This document shows positions 56,393 to 64,000 of a stretch of 64,000 nucleotides of DNA, piece by piece (positions within the stretch are counted from its first letter, which is position 1; each line of letters begins with the position of its first letter). Under the pieces are notes generated by a model. That model did not search any database and was not told where the DNA came from. It saw only the letters and a program-made list of their open reading frames with translations. Source of the DNA: Boletus sp. NGJ (taxonomy: Eukaryota > Basidiomycota > Agaricomycetes > Boletales > Boletaceae); assembly GCA_019096195.1 (NCBI GenBank), contig JAGTXK010000190.1, positions 310,001 to 374,000 of the forward strand, given 5' to 3'. Position numbers and translations under genes: made by a program.

Positions 56393-59007
56393 ATGACTGT
56401 GAAGCAAGGACAGATACTCCCTACATCCAGCACGCCTTTGCTTGGTGAGTGTGCCTTCCGCGAGTGTGGTCCCTCGAGGACAATGTGACCCAAGGGACCC
56501 TGTCGATACGACAGCAAGGCTGATCTGTGGCCTTGTTGTATGATATGCAGCGCAGGCGCAACCGACACGCAAACAGTCAAACTCGAAGACTCCAACCTGG
56601 AGTGCAGTGGCGTTCACCCTCGTTGCGGCCTTGGGATTGTCAACCCTCTTGTATCGTGTCAAGTATGGCCATCCCACGAGCGAGACTCAGAGAGTCGGGA
56701 AGCTTCCAGGTGAGCGTTCGGACCTGAGCTGTGTGATGGGCGCACCAGTGTCTTACGAAACCTCCACACTGGTAGTCATGGGGTATAATAGTAAGTCGTC
56801 AGGTCGTACTAGTCGCAGGGTACTCAGTCCCAACTATTAGCATGGAATGCATACTACGTGGGTGTTTTTATCCAACATCATGCATGACGCAATTTCAAGT
56901 CTGTTCTGGTAGTGTGCTATCAACGAGACCCTCATCATCAAGACAGCTAAATTGGTGCAATCCCTCGGTCTTGCGGTTTGTGTCAAACAGCGTCGAGTGA
57001 CATTGCGTATACTCATTTCCGAAACTCAGGATGCTGGTTATGACCATATCAATATCGATGATTGTTACTCGGAGAAAAAACGGAGTCCTGCTGGGGATAT
57101 TGTCGCGAGTACGTTGCTTTCGATGTGGCATATAGACCGGGATGTGACGCTTCTGTAGATCAGGCCAGATTCCCCTCGGGAATGAAAGTGTTGACGGACC
57201 AGATTCATGAACTGGGCTTGTGAGTCGATCAACGCAGCTCACTGATGTATAGCGCTCATGTCGACATTCATGCAGCAAAGCAGGCATTGTAAGATCCATT
57301 CACCTGTCCTCTATCGCCCCTAACACTTGGGCAACAGTACAGTGACTCGGGATGGTTTACTTGCCAGTTATACCCTGGGTCGTATCAGAATGAAGCAAGG
57401 TTGGCCTTATCTCCTTCCTAAGCTAACGAGTCCTTTAACCTTTTATAGAGACGCAAAGTTGTTCCAGGACTGGGGCTTCGATTATCTCAAGTGCGTATGT
57501 TCAGCTTGTGTGACGAAGCTGTGGCCCTGACTTTCGTTTCTGCAGGTATGATAACTGTGCCGTGCCGTTCGACAATATTACAAGGCAGAATATCATGGGC
57601 CGTGAGTTTGTCCATGACGACCCTGATTATTCAAGGTGTCAAGCTGATGGTCGTTCAGGATATGAACGTATGGCCAACGCCATCGAGGATCTCGCCGAGT
57701 CCTCTGGCAAGCCGCCTTTATTCCTGTCGATGTGTCAGTGGGGAAGGGTATGTGCTGTGTCCGAGCCGGTATGCTCGTGCTCATGTCTCGATTAGGAACA
57801 AGGGTGGTTGTGGGCAAAGAAGTATGGCCAAAGTTGGCGGGTAGGTGATTTAACAATGTGTTGTCTACGCATTGAAAACAAACTTTGCATGTCAGACAAC
57901 GGATGATATTGGTATGTTATTTCTAGCGTAATGCAATCGCCGCCTGACGGCGTCCCTTAGGAGCATCTTGGTCGTCGATTGCGAACCTCATCAATCAGTC
58001 AGCAACTCTACCTGCCACTTCGTTTGAGTCCTTCTGAAACTATTTCTAGAAATTCTTTTTATACTTGGGCTACCGATTTTTATGGTCACAACGATATGGA
58101 TATGGTGAGCGATTCTACCTACGTGACTGGATTAAGTCTCACGTTTCCCTAGCTGGAAATGTGAGTAACACATCTGGTGTCTTGTAATCTACGTCTCATG
58201 TCGACCACTAGCGGAAATGGCGACCTAACATATGACGAAATGAAGACACATTTCACCGCCTGGGCTCTCATGAAATCCCCCCTCTTGCTCGGCCTCAATG
58301 TACGTGCTTTCCCCTGAATTTAAAAGCAAAGTGGAGATGTAACCTCTGTTCAGTTGGATACGGCAAGCAAGGAATCACTCGAAATCCTCACCAATCCCGA
58401 AATTATTGCTATCAACCAGGACCCCGTCGTGGGTACGAGTATTTCGCCCTTCCGATGGGGTATCAATGTAAGTAAATATGCAGTAGCATATATTGGCCCA
58501 CCCAGTTTAAATAACTTTAGCCCAACTACGTGAGCAATGCAACCCACCCCGCACAGTACTGGAGCGGTGAAAGCCAGAACGGCACGGTCTTTATGCTTGT
58601 GGGCAGTTTTACCCCGGCTTGCTTTTTGCATTGCTAAGGCAGAGTAGATCAACACCTTGGATGAACCTGCGAGCATGTTCTTTAACCTGACAGAGTCTCC
58701 CTGGATTCGAGCTGGAAGACAATACTCCGTCCGGGTAGGTTCTAGAGCTCGATTTGTTCATCAGCAACGGTGCTCATCTGGCACTCAGGATCTCTGGACG
58801 CACACTGACATTGGTACCGCAGTGAGAAACTTCACAGTATACGACGTTCCGGCGCACGGCGTTGCTGCGCTGCTCCTTCAGGACGCCGGCGACGAGCCTG
58901 AAGGCCTATGGCCTCCTTGTGCGGTGATCGAGTGGTGCATGTCTGAGGATGGGACAATGTACGACCCTGACAAGAAATGGAGCGCTGAAGAGCACCAGGA
59001 GTTTTGA
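56393..59007 (+). CDS. GH27 alpha-galactosidase, copy 2, with N-terminal anchor-like segment
   Basis: This is a tandem paralogue of the preceding gene with the same core: [80 protein letters not shown] (nucleophile Asp), [67 protein letters not shown] and the sandwich end [20 protein letters not shown]. The stop is at 59005-59007. The N-terminus differs from copy 1. From ATG 56393 it reads MTVKQGQILPTSSTPLL, and after an intron a basic polar stretch precedes the hydrophobic AVAFTLVAALGLSTLLY. That looks like a type II membrane anchor and not a cleaved signal. The start is inferred because the hydrophobic exon has no in-frame ATG of its own. Confidence 0.85.
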
Positions 59008-59180
59008 GAGGAAGCACAAGACCGTTGCATCATTCTGCTGTGATTCACGTGTATTTCGTAAATAACTTTGTATTTCGTTCAGTTGTAGAATGTACACCTG
59101 ACTTCCTTCAAACAAAAGGATCGCACTCACTTCTCGAATGTATCGAGACATTTCGGATTTTGTGAGATTACAAAGGTCTA

Positions 59181-60667
59181 TCATGCAAACGATACCCAGG
59201 TCAAAAGGGATACTATTAACAAGACAGAAGTCCATTTTCTAATATCCTTCCACCTCACGTCCCAAACTTCTCTCTCGTTCCCCAGCAACGGCAAAGTGGT
59301 ATTGTCCCGTACTCCATCGGGATGGTATCGCAGGGTGATAGGGTCGTTCTCCGGAGGGATTACTGCGTGCTGCGAAGTTTCCGACGGTCGCACGTTTTCC
59401 GGGAGGACACCCTGCACACTTTCTTGGGCAGGAGGGAACACCTCGGCCTGAGCGACACCTCCGAAAAAGTCCGTGATCCGTGTCTTGTCTAGTGGCCGTC
59501 GAAACAGGTCTGAACGCACGCCGGCGTTTGAGCGAATCACAGCGGGGTCATAAGATGAAAACTTTCAAGGTGTGAGCGTGTCAACATGGCGTCGAGGTGA
59601 GGGCGCATACCAAATCTTGTACGAAAACCTGACTAGTCTTGTTGATGCCTTCCATGAATTCGAGTACAAAGTGTGTATAGCTGTCGATGACAGACACGCC
59701 AATATCGTTGTCGTTTTCGTGCTGCTTGCGATGAGATACCTATGGATAAACAGGTTGAACAAGTAACATACCGAGTAAGAGTTTTCTTCTATCTCCGATG
59801 ATCCTGTTGCCAGGATATTTGGGGAATAGAACTGCGAGTATAGGGTATTTGCTTGGCAGGTATCGATCATGAAGAATATTTCGTTGTACCTAGAATATAC
59901 TTGTTTGGCCCCTGAGACGAGTCAAGCACGCATCTGGTTTCTTACCGCTTTTTCTGCCACATTTGCTCAAAGGCGTCAGCAATGTCGAACGCGCTGATCT
60001 CTTCGTTGTCCTGGAACTTGAGGAATTCATTTCCGCCGTGCCCGGTCATGTACACGAAGATATTCGAACGGTCATCCGTGAGCAGCCGTTTGGAGCGCGG
60101 TACTGATGGGTCGACTCGTCCTACACGAAGAGTTGGCACACGAGTGAATGTTTTCGACCTCGACATACCAGTAAGTAAACGAATGAAGTTCTCCACAGTC
60201 ACTTCGTAGCCACGATAGTCCACTTCGATGTTATCGCCGTAGAGGTCCAGATGACGCCCCGCTTTCGCGTACACGCTCCCGGGGAATTTGTTGCGCGTAT
60301 TGCAGGCGACGTCATCGGCAAGCATGAGGATGATATTTGAGTCGGGGATGCCCAGACGCTTCACGGTGCGATACCTAGGTACGAGAGTCTGTATCACGGC
60401 GAGACACAGTAATGGGGGCAATAATTACATTCCTAGGGCATTTGCCATGTGCTGAGGGACGTTGGCATCAGTGGTCCATTGGAGGCTACCACGACATACC
60501 CTGTAATTGAACCAATATCGAGAGGCGCAGACGAGGACGGCCCAGTTGTTGGTGTGCCCCGAGCTGGATGCATGTCGACCATAAAACTCGGCGACGACAT
60601 GCTCGCTGGCAGCCAAACTGCCGACCGTCCAAATCACTAGACAGACGACCAACTGGTGGAGGCGCAT
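59181..60667 (-). CDS. GPI8: GPI-anchor transamidase catalytic subunit GPI8/PIG-K
   Basis: This C13-family cysteine protease of the endoplasmic reticulum cleaves the C-terminal signal of precursors and attaches the GPI anchor. ATG 60667 gives a signal peptide (MRLHQLVVCLVIWTVGSLAA), then HTNNWAVLVCASRYWFNYR, HMANALGMYRTVKRLGIPDS, NIILMLADDVACNTRNKFPG, VDYRGYEVTVENFIRLLTG, SNIFVYMTGHGGNEFLKFQD (catalytic His), EIFFMIDTCQANTLYSQFYS (catalytic Cys) and NILATGSSEIEENSYS. After an intron, DNDIGVSVIDSYTHFVLEFM follows. The C-terminal WTSVLLIVSLLTWVSFA is a membrane span, as in other fungi (stop 59181-59183). Five or more introns fit. It shares a 113 bp divergent promoter with the SAP30BP-like gene. 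Confidence 0.93.
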
Positions 60668-60780
60668 TCGAGAGTATGTCTCGGCAACTCGGCAACTCCC
60701 TCAACATCATCGTGCGGGGTTTCAATTCTCGGCATCAAATCTCTCCTTCGTGCGCGCTGCCATGCACGGTGGGCAATTCC
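60668..60780. promoter_or_regulatory. Bidirectional promoter, GPI8 / SAP30BP-like
   Basis: Start codons of the two divergent genes are only 113 bp apart. No TATA box was seen. Confidence 0.55.
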
Positions 60781-61907
60781 ATGTCACTGCTGTCGGCGAC
60801 GTCTCACACACTCTCAGGTCTTGTCGCATATGGCGATGACTCCCAAAGCGACTCGGAGGATATCGTCGCCTCCACCTCCAGGTCTGCTGGCATTGGCTTG
60901 CCCAACAACCATGTAAGAGTCTCCCTGCCGGGTTTTGTCCAATCGTTTCCCTCGTTGTTGGCTGTGTTTCTGTTTGGGAATAGGATAAGCCACTAAAGGG
61001 CCTCTCTGCTTCATCCTCAGATGGTACGTCCTACGTAGTACGCCGTGGATGCGCTCTCAAGTCATCGCTTTTTAGCTCGACTGTTACCAAAATCCCAAGT
61101 GGTCATTCGTCGACCAGCGCCGACGAGAAGCCACCCTCGAGCACACCTATCCGGAGACATTGTGACGGAACAATCTCAATCAGACGCCCCCCCGCTCACA
61201 CCAGCAGAATCCTTGAAGGAATTACCTTCCACCTCGAGTTCCTCCGAAGACCATGAACTGACAGAGATTCGCGAACTCTTGAGGCCGCCATCAATACCAG
61301 GCGTAGTAGATTGGGGAATACCTGCCGAATCCGCGGCACCATGTGATCCAACCATTGAAGTATGGTAACTCGTTGCATGTCGCATTCACTCTACCACTCA
61401 TATCTGTCCAGGCGAAAGTAACCCAGTTTCTTGCATTGAAGCGTAATCCCGTAAATCCCAGACACTTCAACGATTCTCTCATGTCAAACCGATCATTCCG
61501 GAATCCTCACCTCTATGCTACACTGGTCGACTTTGTCGACGTCGATGAACGAACGACGAATTTTCAGACTAGTGTTTGGGACCCAAATGACGTAGAACCC
61601 GGATGGTTTGCGGATCAAATCGGTACGAGGCGTCTTGTAATCTTGTTCGACTCGTGTTTATGCCGTCGCCACCCCCTAATCCGGTTACGCCCAATGATGG
61701 CTCTCTTGCTGGGGAAATATGTGTCTCCTCAAAGCTGAGCTACAAAAAGCGCGTTCAGAACAAGCATCTACCGCACAGTCGAAACGTTCCCAAATCGCTT
61801 TTACGGCTTCCAAGGCGCCTCCGCCGCAGCCCACGCGTCACCCACAGGACAGAGGAGGGGACCCGAGAAAGGGTTATCGATTTCAGCCGTACTCGAGAGG
61901 CCGTTGA
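60781..61907 (+). CDS. SAP30BP/HCNGP-like transcription regulator
   Basis: The HCNGP domain (PF07818) is found in SAP30-binding protein, a nuclear protein linked to transcription and splicing. ATG 60781 starts [20 protein letters not shown] with an acidic Ser-rich part ([11 protein letters not shown]). Small exons follow, then [40 protein letters not shown] and the domain core: [60 protein letters not shown] and GWFADQI. After an intron the tail [20 protein letters not shown] and [12 protein letters not shown] ends at 61905-61907. Four to five introns are needed. The short exons near 60,985-61,100 are placed with less certainty. The family match is strong. Confidence 0.87.
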
Positions 61908-62072
61908 GTCAGTATGCGCAGTGGAATGTCGTCACGTATCTAGTACAGTACCGCTATTATCCCATTCTGCAATACCCTCAGACTGTAAGCTTTGTGATGT
62001 AAGCCGGCTACGATTTCAAGCGTCCGCAATTGTTTATCGTCCCAACTTCTGACAATCAAGAACGCTATTGCT

Positions 62073-62515
62073 ATGGCGCAGTCACTTTCACGCGAATGCA
62101 CACCCCTCAAGCATGCATACGATGCATGCTTCAATACATGGTTCGAAGGCTATCTCGAGCCCGCCATTGCACATTCCAATGGCGTCCCACAGGGCCAGCG
62201 GAACGACTACGCCAAGCAGAAGGCGGAGGAATTCGAGCAGAAATGTGGGGTTATCTGGGCTCAATACAGGGAATGTGTGCAGGTGAGTGTGACGCCTTTG
62301 TACGGTGCGCGTAGTTCCAAAGAGGTGTCGGAGCGTTCTACTCGTTCACGATTGGTCTGCTTTCTGACGCACGTTGGCTGATATTGCCTTGCTTGCAGAA
62401 AGCCGTGCGAGAGCGAGGTCTTGGGGATTTGCTTGAGCAGGCTCGACAGGACAATCCGCTGCGAGAGCCACCGTCTACATCAGAAGGCAGGGGGTCATCC
62501 TCAAGGACAAGTTGA
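62073..62515 (+). CDS. MDM35: Mitochondrial intermembrane-space protein MDM35/TRIAP1
   Basis: MDM35 carries UPS/PRELI lipid-transfer proteins in the mitochondrial intermembrane space. ATG 62073 starts MAQSLSRECTPLKHAYDACF. The twin Cx9C pairs are CTPLKHAYDAC and CGVIWAQYREC, separated by NTWFEGYLEPAIAHSNGVPQ and a Gln/Lys/Glu-rich helix. One intron (62283-62398) joins VQ to KAVRERGLGDLLEQARQDNP, with stop TGA at 62513-62515. Length is about 108 residues, somewhat longer than yeast because of a Ser/Arg-rich tail (EGRGSSSRTS). Import would use the Mia40 oxidative pathway. The family call is firm. Confidence 0.92.
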
Positions 62516-63146
62516 TCACAGGAAGGGTAACAACGACGCCCCGTTCCTCCTCCCCGGTCTCGATTGACTCGGGTCGTCGAACCTCCCTCCATACCTACAT
62601 TCCTTTTCAATGTGATACACGGAAACACGAAACACGATTCGTCACCGAGAATACGCAAGGGAAACATGACCTTTGCAAGCCCACGGAACTCGAGCTCACA
62701 CTCTGTTGTGGACAGTGCCCAACATATGCCGATCGTTTGCCTGGAGACGCTGCACATGGTTCGCTAGAAGCACAGGTGGGTTAACACCGACGGTGATCAT
62801 TGTAATTTGTTTCTCGTTCGTTCAACTACATCCGCCGACCTACACGTTCGATTTTGCGCTCCTCGCCTTCCGAGCATTACGAAGCGACAACAGAAGAGCA
62901 GCCACGTAGAGGTCAGAGCCCAGCTGAATTCTCTGCATCACTCCGCTTTCTGTTTCCGCCGCTACGTCCTGACGAGTTGCGCTTGTGATGCTTGGCCAAT
63001 CGAACGCTACCACCAGCTCGCAAATGTTGACTTCAGTGGGCTCAAGCCTATTCCGATTTCTTTTATCACTTCTCATTCATCTCCGTCGGTCTGTTGGACG
63101 CGTAGCGTTCGCATTCCGAGCTTGGCTTGCGTCATTTTAGAGGTCA
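62516..63146. other. Intergenic, about 630 bp
   Basis: This is the 3' flank of MDM35 and upstream region of the last gene. Overlapping open frames at 62512-62784 and 62807-63337 have no recognised motif; parts could be 5' exons of the following gene. Confidence 0.4.
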
Positions 63147-64000
63147 ATGCTAACATTTGCACGCTGCACAGACCAGTCACTGATTCGGCTGCGTGCAAAC
63201 GATGTCCCAGTAATGGGCAACAACTCCATAGGAGAAAGTCCACAAATATCAGAACGTGCAATGAAGGAGGAAGAGGACAGTGGTTTCACAGTTCCGCCTG
63301 TGCAGCCTATCACCCTCTGGGAGGACAAATTATCTAAACACCAGGCTCTCATGTCAAGTGAACAGTTCAAATTTGACACACACCCTGCGACTCCTAAAGG
63401 AGGATCACTGCGCTATAAGCCCAGGACAGCCAGGTGAAGGCCCCTCAGTTCTTGTGTGTCACACCTTGCTCCGTTCGTTCTGGTCATCAGTCAGACCATT
63501 GACCCTCCTGACATCCCAGCTGGGCGACAGAGACTCGTCTACCCATTGATACCTCTCAACATAGACTACCCCCACTTCCAGAAGGATGGGGACGATAGGT
63601 TCATTCCGAAGGAAGTATTCTCTTTTATCACGAAGAACTAGTATGCTTCTTTTTCACTTGCATTACACCCCGGGTGGACCCTTTCCAGGTTTATTCACAG
63701 AGAGCGATATCTTTCAAGGCAAAGAAGACATACTGTTTTGCGCCGCCACACTCATTCAGCACGCGATTCAGTTAGGCAAACCGACAGGCGATGCCATGGA
63801 TGAGCTCACAGAAATTGTCCTGGACGTGGACAATACAGAACGTTGGCACTATTACTTTGGCGACCACGGAAACTGCCTTCTCTTCTGGGTACAACCAGTG
63901 CGACCGCATGACCTCGATACCGATTTGCAAGGGATCAGCGAATTTAGCCATATCAATATGTTCGATGCGCATTGTTTTCTTACACTGACATGTGTTTAGG
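63147..64000 (+). CDS. Unknown protein, runs off the window end
   Basis: Two or more exons are visible. One reads NSIGESPQISERAMKEEEDS, PITLWEDKLSKHQALMSSEQ. A 60-odd nt intron (63432-63496, gtgaag..cag) then leads to QTIDPPDIPAGRQRLVYPLI and PLNIDYPHFQKDGDDRFIPK. A further block (about 63655-63960) reads PGGPFPGLFTESDIFQGKED, AMDELTEIVLDVDNTERWHY and YYFGDHGNCLLFWVQPV. The last block resembles, from memory, a basidiomycete family with a WW-like unit, in which a PxG motif is followed later by a YYF-DH-LFW stretch. That likeness is weak. The start, the joint between the blocks and the 3' end (beyond 64000) are unresolved, so no function is proposed. Confidence 0.5.

Noticed and set aside
1-64000. 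Virus-like, LTR or other capsid-bearing elements, and CRISPR arrays
   Set aside because: No reverse transcriptase, integrase, capsid or long terminal repeat was recognised, and no regularly spaced direct repeats were found.

Overview
The window looks like nuclear DNA of a filamentous basidiomycete (Agaricomycetes). Genes are dense, about one per 2 to 2.5 kb. Most are cut by many 46-70 nt introns with GT..AG (sometimes GC..AG) ends, and several families are typical of mushrooms and Rhizoctonia-like fungi (a multi-membrane-span family, GH27 galactosidases, DUF2855, a polyporopepsin-type protease). The Cantharellales/Rhizoctonia placement is an inference from general resemblance; no marker was searched. 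Gene structures below were worked out by hand from splice signals, reading phase and remembered family motifs.

Layout. 0-6 kb: two divergent paralogues of a multi-span membrane protein flank a 3.2 kb spacer. 6.5-7.9 kb: DUF2855 protein. 8-11.6 kb: SEC24 of the COPII coat. 11.6-14.2 kb: spacer with no convincing gene. 14.2-16 kb: MFS drug:H+ antiporter. 17.2-21.2 kb (minus): hydantoinase/oxoprolinase fused to DUF917. 21.4-27 kb: NUM1/ApsA/Mcp5-type cortical anchor. 27.5-29.4 kb (minus): YVH1 phosphatase. 29.6-33.5 kb: two small unknown genes, RPC19 (Pol I/III), one more unknown gene and mitochondrial bL33. 33.7-35 kb: a spliceosomal-type J protein. 35.2 kb: intron-containing tRNA-His. 35.6-36.5 kb (minus): VPS29. 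36.7-41.5 kb: a TUP1-like WD40 gene head to head with TUP1. 41.9-44 kb (minus): L-fuconate dehydratase-type enolase. 45.3 kb: small secreted protein. 46-46.7 kb (minus): small G protein. 47.2-48.2 kb: RPS3. 48.5-50.3 kb: secreted aspartic protease. 50.5-52.1 kb (minus): asparaginyl-tRNA synthetase. 52.4-52.9 kb (minus): SmD1. 53.8-59 kb: two tandem GH27 alpha-galactosidases. 59.2-60.7 kb (minus): GPI8. 60.8-62.5 kb: SAP30BP-like and MDM35. 63 kb to the end: a partial unknown gene.

How the genes work together. Most are unrelated housekeeping genes in convergent or divergent pairs with short shared promoters. The carbohydrate genes (two galactosidases, fuconate dehydratase) and secreted products (protease, small protein) suggest a plant-biomass feeder or plant associate, but they do not form a cluster. 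No virus-like element, LTR element, CRISPR array or toxin fossil was recognised.

Two cross-gene patterns stand out. First, at least six conserved genes are each thrown out of frame by exactly one surplus base in a homopolymer run (SEC24, hydantoinase, YVH1, DNAJC17-like, AsnRS, SmD1). This points to a systematic assembly insertion error rather than six pseudogenes. Second, GC..AG introns are unexpectedly common (five well supported, including RPS3).
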